A stretch of DNA of 64,000 nucleotides from the NCBI GenBank assembly GCA_025716855.1, contig JAIXMQ010000006.1, positions 671,501-735,500 of the forward strand, read 5' to 3'. The translations under genes were made by a program, and so were the position numbers. Source of the DNA: Pilaira anomala. Taxonomy: Eukaryota; Mucoromycota; Mucoromycetes; Mucorales; Mucoraceae. The stretch's first letter is position 1; every line of letters starts with the position of its first letter. A model generated the notes under the pieces. The model did no database searches and had not been told where the DNA came from. It worked only from the letters and a program-made list of their open reading frames with translations. This document shows positions 1 through 10,670 of the stretch, one piece after another.

Positions 1-55
1 CTTTTAAACATAAATCTATTTTTTACATCATTAACAATTTCTTTACTTTATATAG

Positions 56-3000
56 GGCCTCGGCTGTGATGCAAATACAATTCCTACTGTTATTAGTGGT
101 TTTGTTAAAGCACTTCAATTTTGGAAATTCTTTGGATTTGGTGCTCAAAAGAGTACTAAGGTCATTCTAAAAGATATTTCTGGCTTCTGTAAAGATGGAG
201 AGATGCTTTTACTATTAGGTCGCCCTGGTTCAGGATGTACAACTTTGTTAAAAATTATTTCTAATATGCGTAGCTCTTTCACTGACGTCAAAGGATCTGT
301 TAGCTACGGTGGCTTCGATTATAAAGATTTCGATCGTAAATTTCATGGACAGACCTGTTATAGTTCAGAAGAAGATCAACATTATCCTACATTAAGCACA
401 AAACAGACTTTGGAATTTGCACTTCGTAACAAGACTCCAGGTAATCGTTTGCCAAATGAAAGTAGAAGAGAGTTTATCAATAAGATTCTTTATTTGCTCG
501 GTAACATGTTGGGTCTTACAAAACAAATGAACACCATGGTGGGGAATGCCTTTGTACGCGGTCTTTCAGGTGGTGAACGTAAACGGCTTTCAATTGCTGA
601 ACAAATGACGACACAAAGCACTATTAATTGCTGGGATTGCTCTACACGTGGTTTGGATGCTGCTTCTGCATTAGATTTTGTTCGTTCACTTCGTGTTATG
701 ACGGATGTATTACAAAAAACTACTGTAGCTACTCTTTATCAAGCATCCAACAATATCTTTAATCTATTCGATAAAATCTTACTATTGGATGATGGCCATT
801 GTCTTTATTTTGGTCCTACCGATACTGCAAAAGAATACTTTGAAAGCCTTGGCTTCTATTGCCCTCCTCGTAAATCCACTCCAGATTTCTTAACCGGTCT
901 TTGTAATCCTATTGAACGTGAAGTGAAGCCTGGATTTGAATCATTTGTACCTGCAAGCCCTATTGAATTTCAGCAGTGCTATCTTGCATCTTCTGTTTAT
1001 AGTAATATGATGAGAGAATTAGATGCTTATGAACAAATTCTTGAGAAGAAAAATACCGGTGATGATTTTAAAGAAGCAATGAAACAAGAACACCAAAAGC
1101 GGGCCTGCAAAAGTTCACCTTATATTGCTTCATTTTATCGACAAGTATATGCATTAACAATTCGTCAATATTATTTGATCATCACGGATATGCCTTATCT
1201 TATATCTCGTTATGGTACGATCTTGGTCCAGTCCCTTGTTATGGGTTCCGTTTTCTATAATCTTTCTACAGATGGTGCTGGCGCCTATTCTCGTGGAGGT
1301 GCCCTTTTCTTCTCTGTCTTGTTTAATGCTTTTATTTCCCAATCTGAATTAATTGGTTTTTTTATGGGCAGACCAGTTTTAGAAAAACATAAACAATATG
1401 CATTATACAGGCCATCAGCTTTTTATATAGCACAGGTGATTATGGACATCCCATTTGCATTATTACAAGGTAAAAAACATATAAATACAATGTTGTGTCC
1501 ATATTTTATACTAATTTTTACTTTTTTTTTTAAAAAAAAAAATTCAGTTCTTTTGTTTGAATTATGTGCGTATTTTTTGATTGGCCTCAATCTAACTGCT
1601 GGTAGATTTTTTACCTTTTTTATTACCTTGTTTTTTCTCAATATGTGTATGAACGGTTTCTTCCGATTAGGTGGTGCTGTTACGTCTAGCTTATTTGTTG
1701 GTACACAACTATCTGGTAATATCTTAATTGCTTTTATTACTTATTGTGGCTATGTTATTCCAAAAGGTGACATGCATCCTTGGTTAGACTGGATTTATTG
1801 GATCAGTCCTATCGCTTATGGTTTCAAAACACTTGTGGTTAATGAAATGGAAGGCCAATTATATTCATGTGAAGGCCCCGGTAATGTGGTCCCATACGGT
1901 CCTAATTATACTGACTGGAATTATAAAGCTTGTACTATGAAAGGGGGTAACCCTGGTGAAAACTTTGTACTTGGTGACAATTATATTATGGCTGAATATG
2001 AATGGGATGTAAAAGACCTGTGGGCTCCTAATTTTATTGCTGTTGTTGCTCTATTTATATTATTTACCGCTCTGACTGCATTAGCCATGGAGTATTGTAC
2101 AGTCAGTAAAGTTGGATCATTAACTAAGCTCTATATTCCTGGAAAGGCACCTAAGCAACGTACACCTGAAGAAGAAGATGAACGACGCCGAAAACTAGCA
2201 AAAGGCTCTGATAAGATGGACTCTATTTCTACTGGTACTACATTTTCTTGGCAGAATATTGAATATACTGTTCCTATTAAAGGTGGTGAGCTTCGATTGT
2301 TGAATAAAGTAAATGGTTTTGTTAAACCTGGTCATCTTACTGCGCTAATGGGTTCTTCTGGAGCTGGTAAAACAACCCTATTGGATGTATTGGCTCGTAG
2401 AAAAACACTTGGTAAAGTAGAAGGCCGTCAGTACTTGAATGGTGAAGCCTTGATGAATGATTTTGAACGTATTACTGGCTACTGTGAGCAAATGGATATT
2501 CATCAACCTGCAGTCACTGTTCGTGAAGCACTTCGATTCTCTGCTAATTTACGTCAGCCTGCTGAAACACCTCAAGCTGAAAAGTATGCATATGTTGAAC
2601 AAATTCTTGAATTACTTGAAATGGAAGATATCGCTGATGCTCAAGTTGGAGATGTCGATCTTGGATTCGGTATTTCAGTTGAAGAACGCAAGCGACTTAC
2701 AATTGGTATGGAATTGGTGGGTAAACCTCGACTCTTGTTCTTAGATGAGCCCACCTCTGGTCTTGACGCTCAAAGTTCTTTTAACATCATTCGCTTTATT
2801 CGAAAACTAGCAGATTCTGGCTGGCCCGTTCTCTGTACTATTCATCAACCTTCTTCTATCTTATTTGGTTATTTTGATCATCTTTTGCTTTTGGTACGTG
2901 GTGGAAAAACTGCCTATTACGGTGAGATTGGTGAAGATGCGCGCGTTATGATTAATTATTTTGAAAAAAATGGCGGCCCTGCGTGCTCGCCTCATGCTAA

Positions 3001-4132
3001 TCCTGCTGAATATATTCTTGAGGTAGTCGGCGCAGGTACTGCTGGTAAAGTCAATCAAGACTGGGCTGAGATATGGTCTAACTCACCTGAATCAAGAGCA
3101 TTAGAGGAAGAGTTAGAGGAAATTCATCGAAATGCGGATCAAAACCCTCAACGTCGTGCTATTACATATGCCACTTCCTTCAAAACTCAACTCTATCTAG
3201 TTCATAAGCGTATGGCTTTAGCTTATTGGCGCTCACCTGAATATAATATTGGTCGTTTCATAACAATTATCTTTACGGCCCTTATCACTGGTTTCACGTA
3301 CTGGAAAATGACAAATACTATTTCTAACATCAAGAATCGTGTCTTTGCTTTGTTTGCTTCCTTTATTATGGGTCAAATATTGATTATTCTCGCTCAGCCT
3401 AAATTTATGACAGAGAGATTATACTTTAGAAGAGAACATGCTTCTCGTTATTACGGCTGGGTCCCTTTCACTCTATCGGCTATTCTTGTTGAAATTCCTT
3501 ATATTTTGGCCCTTAGTGCTGTCTATATGTTCGGCTTTTATTGGACTGCAGGGTTAACAAATGTTTCTGAAGCAGTTGGATACTTTTACTTGATGTTGTT
3601 CTGCTTTGTTTTCTGGGCTGTTACTTTAGGTTTTTTGATTGCTTCTGTAGCAGAAAGTCCCACAATGGCAGGTGTTGTCAATCCACTTGCACTTCCTATA
3701 CTTATCTTGTTTGCTGGCTTAATGCAACCTGTAAGATCAATGCCTCGTTTCTGGAGTAGTTGGATGTATTGGTTAAATCCTTTCCATTACTTTATTGAAG
3801 GATTAACTGTTAATGAATTAAGTTATGTTACAACCGAATGCAATGATAGAGATTTAGCTAAATTTTTACCTCCTCCTGGCCAAACATGTGGTGAATACAC
3901 GGATAGCTTCTTTACTTCTGGTGGACCTGGTTATCTTACAAATCCTAATGCAATGCAACCTGAACTTTGTGGATACTGTGGATTTAAGTCTGGTACAGAG
4001 TTTTATGAAACTTCGTTTGGTTGGGATGTTGCGAATAAGTGGAGAAACATTGGTATTATCATCCTATTCTTTGTCTTTAACATTTTCTGCTTTGGTGGTT
4101 TAGTTTATTGGAACCGCAGAGGAAGAAGATAA
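56..4132 (+). CDS. PDR-type (ABCG) full-size ABC transporter, 5' end outside window
   Basis: Two nucleotide-binding domains and two membrane domains in the reverse order typical of fungal pleiotropic drug resistance pumps, which export lipophilic compounds at the plasma membrane. Exons 56-1469 and 1548-4132. The first exon begins after a TATAG acceptor at 51-55, so the true start lies upstream. NBD1 has the degenerate PDR Walker A GRPGSGCTT (Cys for Lys, about 218-244) and signature LSGGERKR (about 560-586). NBD2 has canonical Walker A GSSGAGKTT (about 2350-2376), a divergent signature ISVEERKR and Walker B FLDEPTSGLD. The spliced junction reads LLQ-VLLFE, as expected for the family. The intervening 78-nt intron is a multiple of three with no stop, so reading straight through adds 26 residues that do not look native. 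It ends in an Arg-rich tail. Family assignment is secure; the substrate cannot be inferred. Confidence 0.95.
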   Translation, partial: GLGCDANTIPTVISGFVKALQFWKFFGFGAQKSTKVILKDISGFCKDGEMLLLLGRPGSGCTTLLKIISNMRSSFTDVKGSVSYGGFDYKDFDRKFHGQTCYSSEEDQHYPTLSTKQTLEFALRNKTPGNRLPNESRREFINKILYLLGNMLGLTKQMNTMVGNAFVRGLSGGERKRLSIAEQMTTQSTINCWDCSTRGLDAASALDFVRSLRVMTDVLQKTTVATLYQASNNIFNLFDKILLLDDGHCLYFGPTDTAKEYFESLGFYCPPRKSTPDFLTGLCNPIEREVKPGFESFVPASPIEFQQCYLASSVYSNMMRELDAYEQILEKKNTGDDFKEAMKQEHQKRACKSSPYIASFYRQVYALTIRQYYLIITDMPYLISRYGTILVQSLVMGSVFYNLSTDGAGAYSRGGALFFSVLFNAFISQSELIGFFMGRPVLEKHKQYALYRPSAFYIAQVIMDIPFALLQGKKHINTMLCPYFILIFTFFFKKKNSVLLFELCAYFLIGLNLTAGRFFTFFITLFFLNMCMNGFFRLGGAVTSSLFVGTQLSGNILIAFITYCGYVIPKGDMHPWLDWIYWISPIAYGFKTLVVNEMEGQLYSCEGPGNVVPYGPNYTDWNYKACTMKGGNPGENFVLGDNYIMAEYEWDVKDLWAPNFIAVVALFILFTALTALAMEYCTVSKVGSLTKLYIPGKAPKQRTPEEEDERRRKLAKGSDKMDSISTGTTFSWQNIEYTVPIKGGELRLLNKVNGFVKPGHLTALMGSSGAGKTTLLDVLARRKTLGKVEGRQYLNGEALMNDFERITGYCEQMDIHQPAVTVREALRFSANLRQPAETPQAEKYAYVEQILELLEMEDIADAQVGDVDLGFGISVEERKRLTIGMELVGKPRLLFLDEPTSGLDAQSSFNIIRFIRKLADSGWPVLCTIHQPSSILFGYFDHLLLLVRGGKTAYYGEIGEDARVMINYFEKNGGPACSPHANPAEYILEVVGAGTAGKVNQDWAEIWSNSPESRALEEELEEIHRNADQNPQRRAITYATSFKTQLYLVHKRMALAYWRSPEYNIGRFITIIFTALITGFTYWKMTNTISNIKNRVFALFASFIMGQILIILAQPKFMTERLYFRREHASRYYGWVPFTLSAILVEIPYILALSAVYMFGFYWTAGLTNVSEAVGYFYLMLFCFVFWAVTLGFLIASVAESPTMAGVVNPLALPILILFAGLMQPVRSMPRFWSSWMYWLNPFHYFIEGLTVNELSYVTTECNDRDLAKFLPPPGQTCGEYTDSFFTSGGPGYLTNPNAMQPELCGYCGFKSGTEFYETSFGWDVANKWRNIGIIILFFVFNIFCFGGLVYWNRRGRR

Positions 4133-4355
4133 AACACTCAAAACTCTTTCATTTCATTCACTTTGTATGTATATATTTCCCTTTTCTTTTCCTTCTCTTA
4201 TTTATCCCGCCATTAGCTCGAATAGTTTCAAATCACGTCCCCCAAAAATAATAAATAAACAAAATCATAATATATGTTGATATAGAACGTATTGTCACGC
4301 TAATAAAACTATTTGTATTATTTATTATAATTGTATTTTAATGCTTTTTTTTTTA

Positions 4356-6198
4356 TTACACGCCTTGAACTACTTGAGGCCATGTTTGACGAATCTACAA
4401 AAACAAACTCAAGCATTAGAACACTTATATGTACCAAAAATATGTAATACTTACAGCTTCGTATAAACTAGGATTAACTCTGTAAATTCAAAAAAAAAAA
4501 AAATTAGTTTGTTGTTTATACATGTAACAAAAGTTCTAAATTCGATTTTACCTTCTTAAAGCTTCAGGATCTTCTGCTAAACAGACAAAGGTAGTGGTGA
4601 CACCACTTGAAATAACAGTTGCAATAGTTGAGAACATTGACATGCCAATAATGAAACAAATCAACATGATAATAGGAGTCATATCACCACCGGAATTATA
4701 AGCAGGTTTGGAGATTAATAAATAGAGGTAACCTAATAAAGATGACAAGATACCGACTAGTAAAGAACCCATAAATAAAACATTTCCAATTAAGTTATCG
4801 TTAATCATAGCTTCTACACCGCGATCTTGGATCATAGACCAAGTACGCTTAGCAGAAGGAACGAATGCTTGACCATAAATGGCTACACCACTGAAAGCAT
4901 ATTGGTTGAACCATTCCTGTATATAAATAGATGATTAAAAATACAAAGATAAATATAGTTTCATATTTTCAACTTACAAACAATCCTTCAATGCAAGATA
5001 TGATACACTCTAAAATGCATAATGCAAAGGTGAGGATAATATTATCAGAGTTTGATCTTGCAACACTAACGAAATAACGTAATGTACTAATTAAGGCAAT
5101 CAAGAGACCACCGAAGCAAATTGAACCGAAACTGGTGGTTAAAGCTCTCTTGGCACAACCCCAAATAGGATGAGCGACTTGGTTGTTTAAGAAATAAACG
5201 GTTGCAAATACACCAGACAGTGTAACATGAGTGACATAGGAGATAACTTGTGTTGTCCAATAAAATGAAAATACCAAAAAGACAATTGCAGCGTTTAAGG
5301 AGGAACCAGTGTAAGTTTGGTAAACGCCAACAACTGTGATCATAAACCAAACAGAATATACAGATTGAATAATAAGAGAAATTGTACCTGCAACCATTGT
5401 ACTCCAGTAAGTACGAGTGATTGAAGTAACTGACTTTAACATGACTATTGCATATATAAAAAGGATTAAAATAAATACATAATATACATGTTATAATACT
5501 TACTTGTTGCAAATGGAATTCTATCGCGCCACCACCAGAAGCATAACATGTATAATACAGAAAAGATCAAGAAAATGATTGCGGCTGAGTAATACTTCAT
5601 GTAAAAATAGTATGCAGTTACACCAAGGTACACCAGAATACTACCCACAAAAGTGATCAAGATCAAGGGTCCAGGAATTCTAATTTTTTTTTTCCATTTA
5701 GCCATTTATCCTAAATAACTATTATATACTTTCTCTTTATACTTACAAATTTGCCATAATTAAATAAATAAAACTAAATCCAAAGCCAATAACTGCTGCT
5801 AAACCAAATATTGTAACTGTATCTGAATCAAATGCAAGCCCAGATTGTGGTGTAGTACTACCCGTGCCATTATTTAAAGAAAAACTACGTAATCCGATGA
5901 CGGACAATGCGATAAAACCAGCCATGTTACATAACCATAAGACTGTAGCCCATACATCTTTATAACCGCTCGAAGGTCGAATTTTATCGTTCGCGTTTAA
6001 AGGTGCTTCACCTAACTCGGCGTAACCTGTATTTGTATTATATTGTGGAACATGTTGATGTGGCTGATTTGATGGTGGTGGAGGTGGTGGATAATATTGT
6101 GGAGGTTGTTGTGCATTGTAATTGTATCCTTGTGGTGGTTGAGCAAATTGTTGAGGTGGAGGTGGATATTGTTGTGAATAAGGATTATTTGGGTCCAT
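4356..6198 (-). CDS. PNS1: Pns1/CTL-family choline-transporter-like membrane protein
   Basis: Six exons on the minus strand: 6198-5747, 5679-5504, 5444-4978, 4916-4552, 4479-4455 and 4394-4356, giving 507 aa, close to yeast Pns1. The N-terminus (about residues 1-60) is rich in Pro, Gln and Tyr. About ten hydrophobic segments follow. Family hallmarks include RIPFAT, EWFNQYAFSGVAIYG, RTWSMIQDRG and the C-terminal ending QVVQGV. Exon 5 is only 25 nt but preserves frame and restores the conserved NPSLYEA-IRQTWPQ join. The family (SLC44/CTL) sits in the plasma or organelle membrane; the yeast protein's substrate is not settled. The gene is convergent with the ABC transporter, 223 bp between stop codons. 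The acceptor chosen for exon 2 (TTAG before an A-rich tract) is the least certain junction. Confidence 0.93.
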
Positions 6199-6309
6199 TT
6201 TGATGTTATATAAACAAAAAAGAAGAAGAAAGAGAAAAAAAAAAAAAAAGGTTCAAAAGGGGAAAAACTGACCTTTTTATTCAGAAATAAATTCAAAGTC
6301 ATATTCTAT

Positions 6310-6315
6310 CACGTG
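6310..6315. promoter_or_regulatory. CACGTG E-box upstream of PNS1
   Basis: A perfect palindromic CACGTG hexamer lies 112 bp upstream of the Pns1 start codon. This hexamer is the core site of fungal bHLH factors (Cbf1/Pho4/Ino2-4 type). One hexamer is expected by chance every few kb, so its function is only a suggestion. Confidence 0.25.
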
Positions 6316-7598
6316 TGAGTTATGGCATATCTACGTCAAAAAACTTTTTAATTCCCCAGCCTCATTGATTGATTACACACCTAAAGAAAATTGATACAAA
6401 TTTAGTAACTTTTTTAAAGTCAACTGTTTTTCTCATAACTTACAGTGTAGAACTATCAAGTGCATTGCTGTACACCACATTCGAAGTGGCGGCATTGTAT
6501 TGTTTTTGAAAAAAAAGTTATTGTTCTGTTCTTTGTTCTCTCGTAAATATGTTAGGCCTTCCAGTGCCAGACCGTATTGAAAGACAAATATCATCCCACA
6601 TATTTTTGGAAGCATCAGTATATCTGTTCCATAATAAAGTGCTGTAGTTGGTACAACGAAGAACTTTAAGAGTTGTGTCGCTTTTTGTCTTACATTTATT
6701 ATATACCTAGATCTTACATGTAGTTATAAAATTCCTTACAACGGAGGTCCTGAATTCGCTTATATTTAAAGACAGAGTTCTCTTCTTTTTAAATTTTTAT
6801 ATATGCTTGAAGTGACTCCGTGCTGGTGTCCTTTGAAACGAACAGCGTCTTTGTTGAACATCCCATCACCAAAAATCACGATATGCATCTTCGTTTTGTC
6901 ACCGAGTTTAAACTTTCCTCTTCGAAGGAGTTTATTAAAAATAAATTAAATTTGAAATAGAAAAATTAGTTGTTTGTTATGTACCTTTTGATTGTTTCGT
7001 TTCTAGCAACCACAGTATTTTTTTTTAGGCTGGTTCTGGGTACCCATTTTCTAAGTTTATTTCTTTCTCTTATTGTTAGCCGTCTTCGTCTTTCCTCGTC
7101 TTTCCTTATTATATTTTTTTCCTCCATTCAACAAAATGTTTACCGCTGCGTCGTTCGCTATTTGTTTACCAAGATGATTTAACATTTTCCCTGAGCTGTA
7201 TTGAAGCAGTAAAATTGAAGCAATTTATCCATGTTTCTAAAAATATAACTCAAAAAGGGTTTCGTAGTTTTCTATTGATACCGATTTTACACAAGGGGCG
7301 CCTGATTCAATAGCTTTTATTCCAAATTCTGTCTTCGATCGATCTTGAGTTTTGTTCTCTGATAGTTATTTGGTCTATTTTCAGTTTCACCAAATTGTAA
7401 CACATCATTTTTTGTTGAGTCCAGCAAGTCCTGAGAGAATAAGCCAATTCTTTATGCAGTATTGCTAATTTCTTACATACTTGATATCATATCATATGTG
7501 TTCTGTACCGTAACCTTCGCCTGGTTTTGAATACCTTTTGAATCTGCTAAAAATGATTCCGATGTGCTTTTTATTAAATTAGCTCGCGTAGATGTTTC
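6316..7598. other. Intergenic, no convincing gene
   Basis: AT-rich sequence with short chance ORFs only. No splice-compatible coding stretch, RNA gene or recognisable repeat was seen. Confidence 0.6.
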
Positions 7599-8350
7599 TT
7601 AAGCCAAAGCGGCAAACTGTTCAGTGGCTGTTATTACTTGCACAGAGTATGTTTGTAGTCTACGATTATATGCAACCATATCATTTATCAACTCTTTTTT
7701 AATCGAGTTGGAAACATGACAACAATTAACTAAGTCTAAAATCTCTTGAATAGCATTAGAAAGTGTAGTAGAACAAGGGTTGATAGTAGCAGCTGCGAAA
7801 TTGGTGTTATTAGCTTGTACATTGAAAGCCATAGCTAATCTATTAGAAGACGAACATAAGTTCTTTTGGAATCAGAGGGAAAATGAGGTGCTGTATCTTG
7901 CGTTACAGTAATAACTGATTCAGCAACTGACACCACAGGTTCCGACTCCTTAAGAGATGTTTCCCCAACAGCAGGGACAGATCTGGTGTGTTGTAAAAAG
8001 ACTAAAGGAGTTCCAGATATTTTCTCGGAGGCTTCCGCAATTTCTTATGTGGCAGTTTAAGTACATTTTACTCGATATTCTTTGTATTCTTCAATTATTT
8101 TAGGATACAGTGGCGTTACATACTATGCCTGGTGATTCTGAAGCTCTTGCTTTGGTTAAGGGTTCTTGTGAGGTCAAATCCTGAGGCAGGAGGGATTTGA
8201 CTTCATTTATAAAATTTTGATTCTGAGCAGTTGCTACCACTTAATTTCTGGTATTTTGATCTTCTATTTCATCAAACACGTTCAGATTAGGTTCTCCGGT
8301 AAGCGTTATTAATGGGAAAAAATACTCCCCTACGACTTTTCTTATTGAGC
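7599..8350 (-). pseudogene. Decayed coding patches, unknown family
   Basis: Three adjacent minus-strand stretches read like protein but in interrupted frames. One, near 8330-8100, contains NPNLNVFDEIEDQ, a stop, then an LPQDLTSQEPLTKAR stretch. A second, near 8030-7835, contains SVPAVGETSLKESEPVVSV and ends in a stop. The third is a 77-codon stretch at 7832-7599 starting MAFNVQANN and containing a Cys-Cys pair. The order and strand are consistent with one old gene broken by stops and frameshifts, or with an element-borne ORF next to the inverted-repeat structure at 8360-9732. Introns could reconnect some patches, but no clean splice model was found. The family is not recognised. Confidence 0.35.
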
Positions 8351-8359
8351 CTTTTTTCA

Positions 8360-9732
8360 TGAACGGAAACCGGATAAGTGAGATATTATCTTGTAAATTA
8401 ATAAAAATGGGAGGAAGACTTAAAATATGATGAGACTTCTTATGATCTTTATTTAGTTGAAAAACAAGAGAGGGAACAAAATAACTGCTGGTGGAGCTAA
8501 ACTACCTTTTATATTAAGATAATATCAGTTGAGTTTCTATTTATGGACTGCTTGTAATATTGAAAAGTAATCTCTTGCGAGAAACAGGTAAATACCACAA
8601 TAAGTATTTTAAAAAATAAATACTGGCTTAATCTATCTTAAAAAGTTTCGACATAATAGTCACTATAGGTTGTTGCCAGTGTAATAAAAGCTGAGGAAAG
8701 GCACTGTGAGTATCCTTTTAAGCCTGAAAGTGGGCGCATGAACAATGGATAATCTTGAAAATATTGATCAAATGCATGACCAATATTGGGTACTGATGAA
8801 TACTTAACTTGAAGTCCTTGACTACTGGGATTTCCAAAAATCAACATGCAAACGCTATACAAAAAGTTTTGGCTGAAAATCTCTTTTGGTATTGTTGTCA
8901 AACAGTTGTTAATTATATAATAATTTATGAAAAGTTGTGCCTTAAAAATAACCTCTTTGCTGAATGCAGAAATTATTTTAACTCTGTTTGTCAATGTGTC
9001 AGAATATCGTGGTCGGATAACCGTTTTAAGAGGTATTATGATAGAATACATAGTATTCATGTTGACCATCGAAAATACGATTGATCTTCTGATTAATTGT
9101 TTCTTGAATGATAATAAGAGTTTGAGCTGATTTAAAACTTTCAACAACCTTTTGGTCTCTAGACTGCCTACTTCTCTTTTTGCTTCCAATCCTTGAGGTT
9201 TATCTTTTTTCCTTTTTCTAAAGGGTTATATAAGAGTAATTAATAATATATTTGAAGATGTATTGGCAACATTTACCCCCCGCCTTTAGGTCTTCGTCGC
9301 TGCTGCTCATTATCATCAGGAAGGTTTAACATTTTATCCCGTTTTTTCTTACCAAGAAGCTCTTCTTGCACAGGGTATAAAACATTGTTTGGCATTATTT
9401 GGAGAAAGAATACATATGAGTAATATGAGGAAAGAAAGAAAAAGAGATAAAAGATGGTTACTGAAAAAGAACTTCAATAAACTGAACAATTTATCAGTGA
9501 TGTGGTATTTACCTGTTTCTCGCAAGAGATTACTTTTCAATATTACAAGCAGTCCATGAATAGAAACTCAACTGATATATTTCTTAGTGTAGGAGGCAGA
9601 TTAGCCCCAACAGTTATTTGTTCGTTCTTGTTTTTTTTTTACAAAATAAAGATCATAAGAAGTCTCGCCGTACTTAGTCTTTCTTCCCTTTTTTATAGAG
9701 TTTCAAGACAATATCTCAAGTGATTTATCATG
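8360..9732. mobile_element. Element bounded by about 230-bp imperfect inverted repeats
   Basis: The segment at about 8360-8601 reappears inverted at about 9499-9732. The inner 78 bp (8522-8599 against 9501-9578) match with one mismatch. Outward from there similarity continues with small gaps, through shared blocks such as GAGACTTCTTATGATC and GAGATATT. The arms enclose about 0.9 kb carrying the 183-codon minus-strand ORF at 8638-9189. Long terminal inverted repeats around an ORF are typical of MULE-type and some other cut-and-paste DNA transposons, and a MULE transposase remnant lies at 29-30.6 kb. No target-site duplication could be fixed because the outer ends are ragged. It could also be two inverted copies of a repeat. 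Confidence 0.5.
8638..9189 (-). CDS. Unrecognised 183-aa ORF inside the inverted-repeat element
   Basis: Open single-exon frame of 183 codons starting MEAKREVGSLETK and ending DYYVETF. It is basic at the N-terminus (many Lys/Arg in the first 45 residues), then mixed hydrophobic. It lacks a signal peptide or any catalytic motif that I recognise. It lies almost centrally between the two inverted-repeat arms, which suggests it is cargo or a fragment of the element's own protein. Composition is plausible for protein and longer than the chance ORFs nearby, but no family could be named. It may be a truncated remnant with upstream exons missing. Confidence 0.35.
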   Translation of the reverse strand: MEAKREVGSLETKRLLKVLNQLKLLLSFKKQLIRRSIVFSMVNMNTMYSIIIPLKTVIRPRYSDTLTNRVKIISAFSKEVIFKAQLFINYYIINNCLTTIPKEIFSQNFLYSVCMLIFGNPSSQGLQVKYSSVPNIGHAFDQYFQDYPLFMRPLSGLKGYSQCLSSAFITLATTYSDYYVETF

Positions 9733-10534
9733 AACTGATTAATATTCACAACGGGAAAAATTTCTCAGATTTTTCAGGTTTCTACATCTTCTTTTACAGG
9801 TTTTTACAACCTTTTAACTGGAGGGTAGCGACTTTTTTATATGTTTCAAAAAAAAATCCTAGTTTTTTTTTAAAAGTAATAATGAATACAGCTCTTACAC
9901 TATTTTAACGGTAATGATTTTAATTATTCAAGGTTCATATATTTAATTGATATACTTCCGTATATATATATATATTGGTAACTGAAGTCTAAAGTAGATA
10001 TAGCTGATCTTTTAATAATTATATTTATTTTGTATTTACTTATACCTTATTAAATAGAGGATATGGCCTTCTGCTATCTTGAAAAAACTTATTTGAAATA
10101 AGTACATACATCATATAAAAGTTAGTACTCTTTTACTAATTATTATTTTCATTAGTATACATATTTTCTTTAGACTTATCATATATAACAACTCTCGTAT
10201 CAATAAAGGTATGCAAATGGTTTTATATTTATTTGTGTCGTATCTAAATCACTTGTGTTATAGGTAAGCTATCCGTCATTGTTACCACCTTTGCAACCTG
10301 CTTCTGCTTGTATAGAGTGTCTCCCTTGCTGTAGAGCGCTTCTGCTGCTAGAGATGTCTCTGTTCTGAAGCACTATTTTAGTAGTTATTTTGAAAATTAT
10401 TTACTTTGCAATTTCCCCAAATTTAAAAAAGCCAAACCACCGATTATAACCATTATTATCATATAAGGAAGGAATTAGGAACAAACGTAAAAAAGACTGC
10501 TGACTCTTTATTAAATCTGCTTAGCAACTAAAGA

Positions 10535-10589
<55 letters not shown>

Positions 10590-10670
10590 ATTATTAGGTT
10601 TTTACATTACGTACTAGATACCCCACTACTTGTGTTTATACTTATATTTATTTATTTATACTATCTTTAT
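9733..10670. other. Intergenic, AT-rich, downstream of RPN9
   Basis: No gene seen. It holds short AT microsatellites and, at 10537-10586, an uninterrupted run of T listed separately. Confidence 0.6.
10537..10586. repeat. 50-nt poly-T tract
   Basis: Uninterrupted run of about 50 T on the plus strand, about 85 bp beyond the RPN9 stop codon. It reads as poly-A in the sense of the minus-strand gene. It could be a genuine homopolymer, the tail of an inserted retrocopy, or of uncertain assembled length. Confidence 0.8.

Noticed and set aside
2457..2744. 95-codon ORF inside the ABC transporter
   Set aside because: Shadow frame of the NBD2 coding sequence; no independent signal.
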